NCBI RefSeq assembly: GCF_001028175.1
Contig: NZ_AEJF01000059.1
Span: 1-46,288 of the forward strand
DNA length: 46,288 nt
From: Caballeronia mineralivorans PML1(12)
GTDB taxonomy: Bacteria; Pseudomonadota; Gammaproteobacteria; Burkholderiales; Burkholderiaceae
Reading direction: 5' to 3'
Below are positions 26,661-35,229 of the stretch, piece after piece. Positions within the stretch are counted from its first letter, which is position 1. Every line of letters begins with the position of its first letter. Under the pieces are notes generated by a model, which searched no databases, was not told the origin of the DNA, and saw only the letters and a program-made list of their open reading frames with translations. The position numbers and the translations under genes are program-made.

Positions 26661-26688
26661 TGTGGCAAGGCGCAGAGGCCTTGCCACA
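26661..26688. promoter_or_regulatory. Inverted repeat 3 upstream of the allophanate hydrolase operon
   Basis: TGTGGCAAGGC (26661-26671) and GCCTTGCCACA (26678-26688) form a perfect 11-bp inverted repeat with a 6-nt spacer. It ends 15 nt before the sigma-54 -24 element. It could be a protein site or an RNA hairpin. Confidence 0.5.
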
Positions 26689-26703
26689 GAACTGGACTGT
26701 GCC

Positions 26704-26719
26704 TGGCACAGCTCGTGCA
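26704..26719 (+). promoter_or_regulatory. Sigma-54 (RpoN) promoter candidate
   Basis: TGGCACA-GCTC-GTGCA matches the -24/-12 consensus TGGCACR-N4-TTGCW with one mismatch. GG (26705-26706) and GC (26717-26718) are separated by exactly 10 nt. Transcription would begin near 26730, about 25 nt before the start codon. The left half is also part of the short repeat CTGTGCC-T-GGCACAG (26697-26711). RpoN control fits a nitrogen-scavenging operon. Confidence 0.65.
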
Positions 26720-26724
26720 TTATT

Positions 26725-26754
26725 GAATTCCATCTTGTATGCAAGATGGAATTC
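26725..26754. promoter_or_regulatory. Long operator/hairpin abutting the start codon
   Basis: GAATTCCATCTTG (26725-26737) and CAAGATGGAATTC (26742-26754) form a perfect 13-bp inverted repeat around TATG. The centre TTGTATGCAA is one base from TTGTATACAA, a typical operator for FCD-type GntR proteins, and such a regulator is encoded at the end of this operon. The right arm contains the likely Shine-Dalgarno (GGA) and touches the ATG at 26755, so the RNA could also fold to hide the start. Confidence 0.65.
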
Positions 26755-28593
26755 ATGTCCAACTCACCTGATCCATTCGACTGTCCACGCGTCGCGGCTC
26801 TTCTGGCCGCTTACGCAGAGCGGCGCCGCTCGCCGCTGACGGTCATCGACGCGATCTTCAAACGGATCCGCGCTGTCGATCGTCCGGAAGTGTGGACGCT
26901 GCGTTTGCCGGAGGACGCGGTGCGCTCACGGGCAAGGGCGCTCGAAGACAAGCTTGCTAAAGAAGGCGATGCGGTGTTCGAACGCATGCCGCTGTTCAGC
27001 GTGCCGTTCGCGGTCAAGGACAATGTGGACGTAGCGGGGCTGCCGACGACCGCCGCCTGCAAACCCTTCAGCTACACGCCCAGCGTGTCCGCTTTCGCCG
27101 TCCAGCGGCTGCTCGATGCCGGCGCGATTCTCATCGGCAAGACGAATCTCGATCAGTTTGCTACGGGCCTCGTTGGTACGCGCTCGCCCTATGGCGCGGT
27201 GCGCCAGGTTAAATTTCCCGGACACGTATCGGGGGGATCGAGCTCCGGGTCGGCGGTGGCGGTTGCCGCCGGATGCGTCGCGTTTTCGCTTGGTACTGAT
27301 ACAGCCGGGTCCGGCCGGGTGCCCGCGGGATTCAACGGGCTGGTCGGGCTGAAGCCGTCGCTGGGTCTGGTGAGCAAAAGGGGTGTGGTGCCCGCTTGCC
27401 GGAGCCTGGATACGCTATCGATCTTCGCGCACGACGTAGCCGACGCGTGGCACGTCCTCGCGCAAATGGCGAAGTTCGATGCGCTCGATGCCTACTCGCG
27501 CAAGCTGCCGGCCTTGGGCGCGATCGCTTCGGCTGTAAGTATCGGCGTGCCGGCCGAGCTGGAGTTTTTCGGCGATACCGCCGCTCAACATGCATTCCTC
27601 GCCACCCTCGATACCCTCTCGACCGAACTGCATGTCACGCTGCACGATATCGATTTCGCGCCGTTCAAACGGGTATCGGCATTGCTCTACGATGGCCCCT
27701 GGGTCGCCGAGCGCCGTGCCGCGCTGGGCACGTTCTTCGAGACAAACTCGGCGGACATCGACGCGACGGTAGCGTCCGTGATCGGCCGGGCAGACCGCTT
27801 CAGTGCAGTCGATGCCTTCAACGGCCAATACGCACTTGCAGAACTCAAGCGTGAAGTCGAGCGATGCTTCGACACCATCGATGTCCTGATCGTCCCGACT
27901 GCGCCGACTCAGCCGCTGATCGCCGACGTGCAGGCAAACCCCATCGAACGTAATAGCGAACTGGGTTATTACACCAACTTCGTCAACCTGCTGGATCTAT
28001 GCGCGCTGGCTGTTCCAGGCCTGCATCGCAGCGACGGTTTGCCGGCCGGCGTGACCTTGATCGCGCCCAGCGGCGCGGATCATCGGCTGGCCGTTTTGGG
28101 GGCGCGTATTCAAGCGCTATTCAACGATAAGACCAACCCGTCGCCCGATCTCCAACCGCTGCCATTCCAGGAGCCAAGCGTCGCGCTCGCAGTCGTCGGG
28201 GCGCATCTGCGAGGACAGCCGCTTAACCGGCAATTGCTGGAGGCGGGTGCCCGATTCACGGAAGCAACACACACCGCGCCGGGGTATCGGCTCTTTGCGC
28301 TCGCTAATACTTCGCCGCCCAAACCCGGGCTTGTGCGCACCACGGACGGCGACGGCGCAGCCATCGCCGTGGAGGTGTGGGAACTGCCCTTGCGCACGTT
28401 CGGCAAGTTCGTGATGGATGTGCCGTCGCCGATGGGTATCGGCACGGTGGCGCTGAGCGATGGCCGCGTCGTCAAGGGTTTCATCTGCGAGCCGTCGGCT
28501 GTATCGGCGGAAAGCGGTGCTCAAGACATTACGGCTTTTGGCGGCTGGATCGCCTACCTCGACAGTCTTCAAAAGCAGCTCAATAACCTCTAA
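26755..28593 (+). CDS. atzF: Allophanate hydrolase, AtzF-like (amidase signature family)
   Basis: This is a 612-aa cytoplasmic enzyme that converts allophanate (urea-1-carboxylate) to ammonia and CO2. The N-terminal amidase domain has the Ser-cisSer-Lys triad at Lys88 (FAVKDN), Ser162 (GGSSSGS) and Ser186 (TDTAGSGR), with the same spacing as AtzF. The C-terminal domain (about residues 465-612, GAHLRGQPLNRQL to GGWIAYL) is the allophanate-hydrolase-specific domain. Length and layout match stand-alone AtzF rather than the biotin-dependent urea amidolyase fusion. I chose the ATG at 26755 over 26746 because GGA is correctly spaced. It opens a nine-gene operon with a transporter, a biuret hydrolase and AtzH, and a sigma-54 promoter precedes it. 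Confidence 0.93.
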   Translation: MSNSPDPFDCPRVAALLAAYAERRRSPLTVIDAIFKRIRAVDRPEVWTLRLPEDAVRSRARALEDKLAKEGDAVFERMPLFSVPFAVKDNVDVAGLPTTAACKPFSYTPSVSAFAVQRLLDAGAILIGKTNLDQFATGLVGTRSPYGAVRQVKFPGHVSGGSSSGSAVAVAAGCVAFSLGTDTAGSGRVPAGFNGLVGLKPSLGLVSKRGVVPACRSLDTLSIFAHDVADAWHVLAQMAKFDALDAYSRKLPALGAIASAVSIGVPAELEFFGDTAAQHAFLATLDTLSTELHVTLHDIDFAPFKRVSALLYDGPWVAERRAALGTFFETNSADIDATVASVIGRADRFSAVDAFNGQYALAELKREVERCFDTIDVLIVPTAPTQPLIADVQANPIERNSELGYYTNFVNLLDLCALAVPGLHRSDGLPAGVTLIAPSGADHRLAVLGARIQALFNDKTNPSPDLQPLPFQEPSVALAVVGAHLRGQPLNRQLLEAGARFTEATHTAPGYRLFALANTSPPKPGLVRTTDGDGAAIAVEVWELPLRTFGKFVMDVPSPMGIGTVALSDGRVVKGFICEPSAVSAESGAQDITAFGGWIAYLDSLQKQLNNL

Positions 28594-28609
28594 CCAGGAA
28601 TCGAACGAC

Positions 28610-29707
28610 ATGACTAGCCGCCGCACTTTCATCAAAGACGCGAGTCTGTTGGCACTCGCGACCATGACCCCGTTCCGGTCGGTGTTCGCTGCGGGGAAAA
28701 CTACTGTTGGCGTGATCTATGTCGGCGCGCGCGGCGATTATGGCTACAACCAGGCGCAAGCGTCGGCGGCGGCGATCACCAAGAAGCTGCCCAACGTGAA
28801 GGTCGTTGAAGAAGAGAACGTGCCCGAGACCATCGCGGTCCAGAAGACCATGGAAGCGATGATCGAACAAGACGGCGCAACGCTCATTTTCGCGACCTCG
28901 TTCGGCTACTTCGATCCGCACGTGCTCAAGATGGCGGCCAAGTATCCGAACGTCCGGTTCGCGCATTGCGGTGGTTTATGGAAGCAGGGCAATCCGCCCA
29001 ATATCGCGAGCTATTTTGGTTATATCGACGAATGCCAGTATCTGAACGGCGTGGTCGCGGGTCACATGACCAAGAGCAAGAAGCTTGGCTTCGTTGCCGC
29101 CAAGCCGATTCCGCAGGTGCTGCGCAATATCAACTCGTTCACGCTCGGTGCGCAGTCCGTCGATCCCGCCATCACCACGCAGGTTATTTTCACCGGCGAC
29201 TGGTCGATGCCCGTGAAGGAAGCGGAAGCCACCAACAGTCTCGTCGATCAGGGTTGCGACGTGCTGACGTGCCACGTGGATGGGCCGAAGGTCGTGGTGG
29301 AAACGGCGGAAAAGCGCGGCGTGATGAGTTGCGGTTATCACGCGAGCCAGGCCGCGCTTGCGCCCAAGGGTTATCTCACCGGCGCGGAATGGGACTGGGC
29401 GACGCCGTATAAGGAACTCGTCGCCGACGCGCAGGCTGGCAAGCCGCAGCCCAACGTGCTGCGCGGTGGTCTCAAGGAAGGTTTCGTCAAGATGTCGCCG
29501 TATGGCGCGAAGGTCACGCCCGACGCTAAGAAGGCCACGGACACGATCAAGGCCAGCATGATGGCGGGCGAGTTCGTGATCTTCAAGGGGCCGATGAAAG
29601 ATAACAAAGGGGGCACCGCGATCGCCGCCGGAACCAGCCACGCGCAGACCGACTACACGCTGGAGAGCATGAATTATCTCGTGGCGGGTGTGACCGGTCA
29701 GATCTGA
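28610..29707 (+). CDS. BMP-family ABC transporter periplasmic binding protein, Tat-exported
   Basis: This solute-binding protein has 365 aa and is of the basic membrane protein/PnrA-like family (KTTVGVIYVGARGDYGYNQA; DGATLIFATSFGYFDP; AAKYPNVRFAHCGG). Family members bind nucleosides, purines, autoinducer-2-like sugars or small nitrogen compounds. The signal peptide carries SRRTFIK at residues 3-9, a very good twin-arginine motif, and is followed by a hydrophobic stretch with cleavage near VFA at 27. The protein should therefore be folded before export. There is no lipobox Cys. AGGAA lies about 9 nt before the ATG. It follows atzF by 16 nt and precedes two matching permease genes. The ligand is likely biuret, triuret or a related ureide by context; this is inferred. 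Confidence 0.9.
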   Translation: MTSRRTFIKDASLLALATMTPFRSVFAAGKTTVGVIYVGARGDYGYNQAQASAAAITKKLPNVKVVEEENVPETIAVQKTMEAMIEQDGATLIFATSFGYFDPHVLKMAAKYPNVRFAHCGGLWKQGNPPNIASYFGYIDECQYLNGVVAGHMTKSKKLGFVAAKPIPQVLRNINSFTLGAQSVDPAITTQVIFTGDWSMPVKEAEATNSLVDQGCDVLTCHVDGPKVVVETAEKRGVMSCGYHASQAALAPKGYLTGAEWDWATPYKELVADAQAGKPQPNVLRGGLKEGFVKMSPYGAKVTPDAKKATDTIKASMMAGEFVIFKGPMKDNKGGTAIAAGTSHAQTDYTLESMNYLVAGVTGQI

Positions 29708-29737
29708 TGATGGCCTTGCCTTCCTGAAGGAGCCGTG

Positions 29738-30853
29738 ATGCGTCCCAATGCCCCGACTGCCCGCGTTTTCCTTGCGCTGTTACCGGCGATCCCGACGGTG
29801 CTCGCGCTCGCCGGAACCCTGGTGCTGTTTTCGTTATTCCTGCTGGTGCAGGGCCAGCCGGTCCTCGATGCCGTCGGCCTGATTTTCCAGGGTGCGTTCG
29901 GCTCGTCGTTCGCCTGGCAAAGCACCTTGCTGCGCGCTTCGCCGCTTATGCTGACGGCGCTGTGCGTGGCGTTGCCGGCACAGGTCGGGTTGATTGTGAT
30001 CGGCGGCGAGGGCGCGTTGGCGCTGGGGGGCATGTGCGCGGCAATCGTCCCGCAGATGCTGCCGGCCGGAACGCCGTGGTTGATCGCCACGCCACTGATG
30101 GCGCTCGCCGGGATGCTGGCGGGCGCGGTCTGGATCGGCGCGGTCGGTGCGCTGCGGCAATGGCGGGGCGTCAATGAAACCATCAGCAGCCTCCTGATGG
30201 CGTACATCGCGATCGCGCTGTTCAAGCATCTTGTCGAAGGGCCGTTGCGTGATCCGGCAAGCCTTAACAAGCCCTCCACGCTCCCCGTTCCGCCTTCGAT
30301 GATGATTGGGTCGCTCCCTGGCCTCGAAGTCCACTGGGGCCTCTTGTGGGGCGTCGTGGCATGCATCGCGGCGTGGATCTTCGTCAAGTACAGCACCAAG
30401 GGTTTCGCGATGCGCGTCGTCGGCGGCAGCAACCGCGCGGCGCGCCTGGTCGGCTTGCCGGTGAACCTGCTGGCGTTCACCGCCTGCGCCCTTGGTGGTG
30501 CGGCTACTGGTCTAGCCGGCATGTTCGAAGTCGCGGCGGTGCAGGGCAGCGCCAATGCGTCGCTGCTCGCCGGTTACGGTTACGCGGGCATTCTCGTCGC
30601 GTTCGCCGCGCGCCAGAATCCGCTCGCGATCATTGCGTGTGCGCTGATGATCGGCGGGATCGAGGCGAGCGGCAGCCTGCTGCAACGCCGGCTCGATCTT
30701 CCCGACGCCACCACGCTTGTCCTGCAAGGCCTGCTATTTGCCAATCTGCTTGCATGGGAAGCGCTCGGCGGGAGGATCGCCGCATGGCGCGTGCAACTGC
30801 AAGCCGCCGCACTGGCCGACATCAACCTGCCGATGGAGCAAACCCATGCCTGA
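29738..30853 (+). CDS. ABC transporter permease, BMP/nucleoside type (subunit 1)
   Basis: This inner-membrane permease has 371 aa and about 9-10 hydrophobic segments, of the YufP/BmpC group within the branched-chain/ribose permease superfamily. Typical are RASPLMLTALCVALPAQVGL, VIGGEGALALGGM, NETISSLLMAYIA and RVVGGSNRAARLVGL. I took the ATG at 29738, with AAGGAG 5 nt upstream, over the adjacent GTG. The second permease gene overlaps its stop. It forms the heterodimeric channel with that subunit and is powered by the ATPase at 32501. Confidence 0.92.
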   Translation: MRPNAPTARVFLALLPAIPTVLALAGTLVLFSLFLLVQGQPVLDAVGLIFQGAFGSSFAWQSTLLRASPLMLTALCVALPAQVGLIVIGGEGALALGGMCAAIVPQMLPAGTPWLIATPLMALAGMLAGAVWIGAVGALRQWRGVNETISSLLMAYIAIALFKHLVEGPLRDPASLNKPSTLPVPPSMMIGSLPGLEVHWGLLWGVVACIAAWIFVKYSTKGFAMRVVGGSNRAARLVGLPVNLLAFTACALGGAATGLAGMFEVAAVQGSANASLLAGYGYAGILVAFAARQNPLAIIACALMIGGIEASGSLLQRRLDLPDATTLVLQGLLFANLLAWEALGGRIAAWRVQLQAAALADINLPMEQTHA

Positions 30854-31772
30854 TGCACATTCGCCCGTCGCGATCCTGCTGCTGTCGCTGGTTGCCGGCG
30901 CGATCCGCGTCAGCACGCCTTATCTGTTCGTGAGCCTTGGCGAATGCCTGACCGAGAAGGGCGGTCGCGTGAATCTCGGGCTCGAAGGCATTCTCGTGTC
31001 CGGCGCGATGAGCGGTTATGCCGCTTCTTTCATGACCGGCTCGCCGTGGGCCGGCGTGCTTGCAGCGGGCTTTGTCGGCTTGCTGCTTGGATGCCTGCAC
31101 GGACTCGTGTGCTCGTTGCCCCGGGTGTCCGATATCGCGTTCGGCATCGCGCTGATGTTGCTGGGGACCGGGTTGGCGTTTTATCTGGGCAAGCCGTTCA
31201 TCGAACCGCAAGCGCCGGGCCTTCAGTCGTTCGATCTGGGCACATGGACGAGTTCTCCCCAATTGCACAACGCGCTGCACATCAACCCGCTGTTCGTGAT
31301 CGGCGTGGTGCTGGCGTTCGTGCTGCAGTGGGGGTTGCGCAGCACGCGCTGGGGCATGACCTTGCGTCTGGTCGGCGATCACGCCGAGACAGCCCGCGCG
31401 ATGGGGTACCCACTCACGCGAATTCGCATTGCCGCGACGGCGGCGGGTGGTTTTTTCGCGGGGATCGGCGGGGCGTATCTGTCGCTGGTGTATCCGGGGA
31501 GCTGGAATGAAGGGCTATCCAGCGGACAAGGGTTGATGGCCGTCGCGCTGGTTATCTTTGCGCGCTGGCAGCCGTTGCGATGCCTGTGGGCCGCGCTGCT
31601 CTTCGGCGCGGCGGGGGCGCTCGGGCCGGCGTTGCAGGCGGTAGGCGTGACGAGCGGGTATTACCTTTATAACGCCGCGCCTTACGTGCTCACGCTCGCG
31701 ATCATGATCATCAATTGCCGTCCGGACAGGACACTTGCCGGCGCACCGGGCGAGCTGAGTCTCACGCGTTAA
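30846..31772 (+). CDS. ABC transporter permease, BMP/nucleoside type (subunit 2)
   Basis: This is the second channel subunit, 308 aa with about eight to nine hydrophobic segments, of the YufQ/BmpB group. Its N-terminal TPYLFVSLGECLTEKGGRVN and GLEGILVSGAMSGY are typical. The start overlaps the end of subunit 1 by 8 nt, with GGAG upstream, so the two are translationally coupled and probably made in equal amounts. The biuret hydrolase gene lies between this permease and the ATPase gene, which places the enzyme firmly within the transport operon. Confidence 0.92.
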   Translation: MPDAHSPVAILLLSLVAGAIRVSTPYLFVSLGECLTEKGGRVNLGLEGILVSGAMSGYAASFMTGSPWAGVLAAGFVGLLLGCLHGLVCSLPRVSDIAFGIALMLLGTGLAFYLGKPFIEPQAPGLQSFDLGTWTSSPQLHNALHINPLFVIGVVLAFVLQWGLRSTRWGMTLRLVGDHAETARAMGYPLTRIRIAATAAGGFFAGIGGAYLSLVYPGSWNEGLSSGQGLMAVALVIFARWQPLRCLWAALLFGAAGALGPALQAVGVTSGYYLYNAAPYVLTLAIMIINCRPDRTLAGAPGELSLTR

Positions 31773-31805
31773 CGACCTTCTATTCATTTCAAGGCGGCCA
31801 CGACC

Positions 31806-32498
31806 ATGAACCGATTCATTGATGCCAGACCGTACCCCTGGCCCTTCGACGGCAACCTGCGCCCGGATAACACGGCGCTTGTCGTGATCGACATGCAGAC
31901 GGATTTCTGCGGCCACGGCGGTTACGTCGACAAGATGGGTTACGACTTGTCGCTGACCCGTGCGCCGATCGAGCCGATCAAGCGCGTCATGGCCACGATG
32001 CGCGAGCAGGGCTTCACGATCATTCATACGCGCGAAGGGCATCGGCCGGATCTGTCGGACCTGCCCGCGAACAAGCGCTGGCGCAGCCGCCGTGCAGGCA
32101 CCGAAGGCGTTGGAATCGGCGATGACGGCCCGTGTGGCCGCATTCTCGTGCGCGGCGAACCGGGCTGGGAAATCATCGGCGAGCTGGCGCCGCTGCCGGG
32201 CGAGATTGTCATCGATAAACCCGGCAAAGGCTCGTTCTGCGCCACCGATCTCGAGCTGATCCTGCGCACGCGAGGGATCGTGAATCTCGTGCTGACCGGG
32301 ATCACCACGGACGTCTGCGTCCATACGACAATGCGCGAGGCGAACGATCGTGGTTTCGAATGCGCCGTGCTCGCGGACTGTTGCGGTGCGACCGACCCCG
32401 GCAACCACGACGCGGCCTTGCACATGATCACGATGCAAGGCGGCGTCTTCGGTGCGGTCTCCGATTCGCACGCGCTCCTGACCACACTCGGCGGCTGA
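31806..32498 (+). CDS. biuH: Biuret hydrolase, BiuH-like cysteine hydrolase (isochorismatase fold)
   Basis: This is a 230-aa cytoplasmic hydrolase. Biuret hydrolases split biuret into allophanate and ammonia. The catalytic triad expected for the family is Asp33 (MQTDF), Lys138 (IDKPGKG) and Cys171 (ITTDVCVHT), and Gln211 (MQGGVFG) is also present. As I remember the Rhizobium BiuH sequence, the N-terminal [34 protein letters not shown] and [10 protein letters not shown] are near-identical blocks, making this more than a generic isochorismatase-fold call. Allophanate would be consumed by the AtzF at the head of the operon. A related ureidoacrylate hydrolase (RutB) is less likely because no other rut gene is present. 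Confidence 0.85.
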   Translation: MNRFIDARPYPWPFDGNLRPDNTALVVIDMQTDFCGHGGYVDKMGYDLSLTRAPIEPIKRVMATMREQGFTIIHTREGHRPDLSDLPANKRWRSRRAGTEGVGIGDDGPCGRILVRGEPGWEIIGELAPLPGEIVIDKPGKGSFCATDLELILRTRGIVNLVLTGITTDVCVHTTMREANDRGFECAVLADCCGATDPGNHDAALHMITMQGGVFGAVSDSHALLTTLGG

Positions 32499-32500
32499 CC

Positions 32501-34111
32501 ATGTCGACCCCTTCGCATGCGTTAGGCGTGGACGTGCACAATGCCGGCAAATCGTTCGGCGCGTTTCGCGCACTGGACAATGTGTCGATCACGGTCCGGC
32601 CGGGCACGGTCCACGCGCTGCTCGGTGAAAACGGCGCGGGGAAAAGCACGCTCGTGAAAGGGCTCGTGGGTTACGGCCTGCTCGACGAAGGGCAGATTTC
32701 GGCCGGCGGCCGCGAGGTCCGCATTGCTTCGCCGCGCGATGCGCAGGCATTGGGCATCGGCATGGTGTACCAGCATTTCACGCTGGCGTCGGGGTTGTCG
32801 GTGGAGGAGAACTTGCTGCTCGCGCGGGGGCGCTTGCCGTGGAAAATCCAGTGGAAAGAGGAGCGCTCCGCGCTTGAGGCGTTCATGCAGAGCATGCCGT
32901 TTCGCCTGCCGCTCGACGCGCCTGTTTCGGGCCTGGCCGCAGGGGAAAAGCAGAAGCTGGAAATCCTCAAGCAGTTGTATCTGAAGCAGCGTTTTCTCAT
33001 TCTCGATGAGCCTACCTCCGTGCTGACGCCGCAAGAGGCGGACGAAGTGCTCGGGCTGATGCGCGATCTGACCGCGCGCGGCGAGTTGACCGTGCTGATG
33101 ATCACGCACAAGTTCCGCGAAGTGATGGCGTATGCCGACGACGTGACCGTGCTGCGCAAGGGCAGGCAGGTCGGCACGAGTGCGGTATCGGCGACGAATC
33201 GCGATGCGCTGGCCTCGTTGATGATGGGCGCCGCCGAGACACGCGACACCGCTGTCATGGACGCGTTCAATGCCGAACGGGTGGCGCGCAAACCGGTGGA
33301 TCCGGCAGCCCGAATACGGCTCACCATGCGCAATATTTCCATCGACGATGATCGCGGCCATGCAGCCGTCAAAGGTGCATCGCTCGAAGTCCGGTCGGGG
33401 GAAATACTCGGGATCGCGGGGGTATCGGGGAATGGGCAGAAGGAACTGGTCGAGGCGTTGGTCGGGCAACGTCGCGTGAGGACGGGCGAGATGGAAATTG
33501 CAGGCGATGCGTACCACGCCACGCGCGAAGAAATGACGCAGCGCCGTGTGTTTGCGATCCCTGAGGAACCGCTTAAAAATGCGTGCGTGGCGAGCATGAG
33601 CGTCGCGCAGAATCTGGCCCTTCGCGACTTCGACCGGACGCCGTTGCGGCGCGGCGGATGGCGCCTCGACCGGCGCGCGATGCGCGAGCGCGCGGCGCAT
33701 TTGATCGATGACTTCAACGTCCGGCCGCCGTTGCCTGAACGCGCTATCGGCACGCTCTCGGGCGGTAACGTTCAACGCGCGGTGCTCGCTCGCGAGCTGG
33801 GACAGCCCGTCGACGTCCTGATCGTGGCGAACCCGGTGTTCGGTCTCGACTTCGCATCGGTGGCGGATATTCATGCACGCATCATGGCGGCGCGCGATGC
33901 CGGAGCGGCTGTCCTGCTCGTGAGCGAGGACCTCGATGAACTGCTGGAACTCGCGGATCGCATCGTCGTGATCGCTGAGGGCGAGCTTGTGTATGAGACA
34001 GCCGCCGCCAACGCAGAGCGCGCGACGCTGGGCCACTACATGGCGGGGCATGGTGACTCGATGGCACAAGGCACGCCCGCTGCCGAAGCTTTGAAGGAGG
34101 TCATTGAATGA
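32501..34111 (+). CDS. ABC transporter double ATPase, BMP/nucleoside type
   Basis: This is a 536-aa cytoplasmic ATPase with two fused nucleotide-binding domains, the RbsA/YufO arrangement. Domain 1 (about residues 10-245) has Walker [10 protein letters not shown], Walker [11 protein letters not shown] and the signature-like [14 protein letters not shown]. Domain 2 (about 265-515) has a degenerate Walker A ([10 protein letters not shown], without the GKS) but a good signature [15 protein letters not shown], as is usual in this subfamily. The ATG at 32501 begins 2 nt after the biuH stop. It energises the two permeases. Its last codons contain AAGGAGG, which probably serves the next start. Confidence 0.93.
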   Translation: MSTPSHALGVDVHNAGKSFGAFRALDNVSITVRPGTVHALLGENGAGKSTLVKGLVGYGLLDEGQISAGGREVRIASPRDAQALGIGMVYQHFTLASGLSVEENLLLARGRLPWKIQWKEERSALEAFMQSMPFRLPLDAPVSGLAAGEKQKLEILKQLYLKQRFLILDEPTSVLTPQEADEVLGLMRDLTARGELTVLMITHKFREVMAYADDVTVLRKGRQVGTSAVSATNRDALASLMMGAAETRDTAVMDAFNAERVARKPVDPAARIRLTMRNISIDDDRGHAAVKGASLEVRSGEILGIAGVSGNGQKELVEALVGQRRVRTGEMEIAGDAYHATREEMTQRRVFAIPEEPLKNACVASMSVAQNLALRDFDRTPLRRGGWRLDRRAMRERAAHLIDDFNVRPPLPERAIGTLSGGNVQRAVLARELGQPVDVLIVANPVFGLDFASVADIHARIMAARDAGAAVLLVSEDLDELLELADRIVVIAEGELVYETAAANAERATLGHYMAGHGDSMAQGTPAAEALKEVIE

Positions 34112-34140
34112 GACTGAACCGCTGCGGGGATCAGCCATGA
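34108..34140 (+). CDS. Ten-codon coupling mini-ORF ([10 protein letters not shown])
   Basis: ATG at 34108 overlaps the ATPase stop as ATGA and has AAGGAGG at the ideal distance (34094-34100). The frame reads [10 protein letters not shown] and stops at a TGA that itself overlaps the ATG of the next hydrolase (34137) as ATGA. It may pass ribosomes from one gene to the next. Alternatively, TTG at 34104 starts the hydrolase directly. Confidence 0.45.
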   Translation: MRLNRCGDQP

Positions 34141-34796
34141 CGATCACCATACCGGCGTTACCCGGTCCCTTTACATTCGAGCCGTCAATGACCGCACTCG
34201 TCATCATTGACATGCAACGCGATTTCATCGAACCCGGTGGTTTCGGGGAATCGCTGGGGAACGATGTGTCGCTGTTAGCGCAGATCGTGCCCACTGTCGC
34301 CTCGCTGCTGGCTTTCGCGCGTCGAAGTGGATGGTTTGTGGTCCACACGCGCGAGTCGCATGCAGCGGATCTGTCGGACTGCCCACCGGCCAAGCGGCTT
34401 CGTGGTGCGCCCAATGCGCGCATTGGGGATGACGGACCGATGGGCCGCATCCTGATTCGTGGCGAGCCGGGTAACGCGATCGTCGATGCCGTTGCGCCTG
34501 TAGAAGGCGAACTGGTCATCGATAAACCCGGCAAGGGCGCTTTCTATGCGACCTCGCTGACTCCTGAACTGGAGGCGCGGCATATCACGCATCTTGTGTT
34601 CGCCGGTGTGACGACTGAGGTTTGCGTGCAGACATCGATGCGCGAAGCGAACGACCGCGGTTACGATTGTCTGCTTGTCGAGGACGCGACCGCCAGTTAT
34701 TTCCCGGCGTTCAAGCAGGCGGCACTCGATATGGTGCGGTCCCAGGGCGGTATTGTTGGCTGGACCGCGCCCCTGTCATCTTTTACCGCAGCGTGA
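34137..34796 (+). CDS. Second isochorismatase-fold cysteine hydrolase (possible triuret or related ureide hydrolase)
   Basis: This is a 219-aa cytoplasmic paralogue of the BiuH-like enzyme 1.6 kb upstream. The triad is conserved: Asp29 (MQRDF), Lys130 (IDKPGKG) and Cys163 (VTTEVCVQT), plus the family-typical [11 protein letters not shown]. It lacks the BiuH N-terminal extension and differs in the substrate loops ([26 protein letters not shown]), so it should act on a different but related amide. Triuret hydrolase TrtA is known from this superfamily and works with BiuH, which makes triuret the first guess; ureidoacrylate-type or carbamoyl substrates are alternatives. I chose the ATG at 34137, with GGGGA upstream and overlapping the mini-ORF stop; TTG at 34104 would add 11 residues. 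Confidence 0.85.
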   Translation: MTITIPALPGPFTFEPSMTALVIIDMQRDFIEPGGFGESLGNDVSLLAQIVPTVASLLAFARRSGWFVVHTRESHAADLSDCPPAKRLRGAPNARIGDDGPMGRILIRGEPGNAIVDAVAPVEGELVIDKPGKGAFYATSLTPELEARHITHLVFAGVTTEVCVQTSMREANDRGYDCLLVEDATASYFPAFKQAALDMVRSQGGIVGWTAPLSSFTAA

Positions 34797-34810
34797 GGAA
34801 CTCGCAAACG

Positions 34811-35197
34811 ATGGAAATCAACCTGCCGGAAGTCATTGCAGAAGTGTGTGCGGCGTTCGTCGCGTACGAGCGTGCGCTGGTGGCGAACGACATCGAAACG
34901 ATGAACGCGCTCTTCTGGAACGCGTCCGAGACGGTGCGCTACGGCATTGCCGAAATCCAGCACGGCGGCGAGGCCATTCGCGAGTGGCGCGAAAACTGCG
35001 CACCCGTGCCCGCCTCGCGTATGTTGCACCGCACGGTTATCACTACGTTCGGCACGGACTTCGCGACTGTCAGCACTGAATTCACCAGCGACGAAACGCC
35101 GTTGATCGGGCGCCAGATGCAGAGCTGGGCACGACTTGGTCCTGCCAATGGCTGGAAGATCGTCGCCGCGCACGTGAGCCTTATTCCCAAGCCCTGA
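34811..35197 (+). CDS. atzH: AtzH-like DUF3225 protein (SnoaL/NTF2-like fold)
   Basis: This is a 128-aa cytoplasmic NTF2-fold protein. AtzH of the cyanuric-acid operon is reported to act as a decarboxylating amidohydrolase that converts 1,3-dicarboxyurea to allophanate, with Tyr22 and Arg46 implicated. Here Tyr19 (AYERAL) and Arg43 (TVRYG) show the same 24-residue spacing, supporting the assignment. GAGGAA lies 10-12 nt before the ATG at 34811. AtzH is normally next to AtzG and AtzE, and both are absent here. Its presence with AtzF and two cysteine hydrolases suggests that it clears an N-carboxylated side product. The fold is certain; the reaction is inferred. Confidence 0.82.
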   Translation: MEINLPEVIAEVCAAFVAYERALVANDIETMNALFWNASETVRYGIAEIQHGGEAIREWRENCAPVPASRMLHRTVITTFGTDFATVSTEFTSDETPLIGRQMQSWARLGPANGWKIVAAHVSLIPKP

Positions 35198-35229
35198 AAC
35201 GCCGATAATAAGAACAAAGGGGAACCCGA

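Noticed and set aside
32522..34534. Very long open frame (670 codons) on the minus strand
   Set aside because: It lies opposite the ATPase and second hydrolase genes, has no family features and reflects the GC-rich codon bias of those genes.
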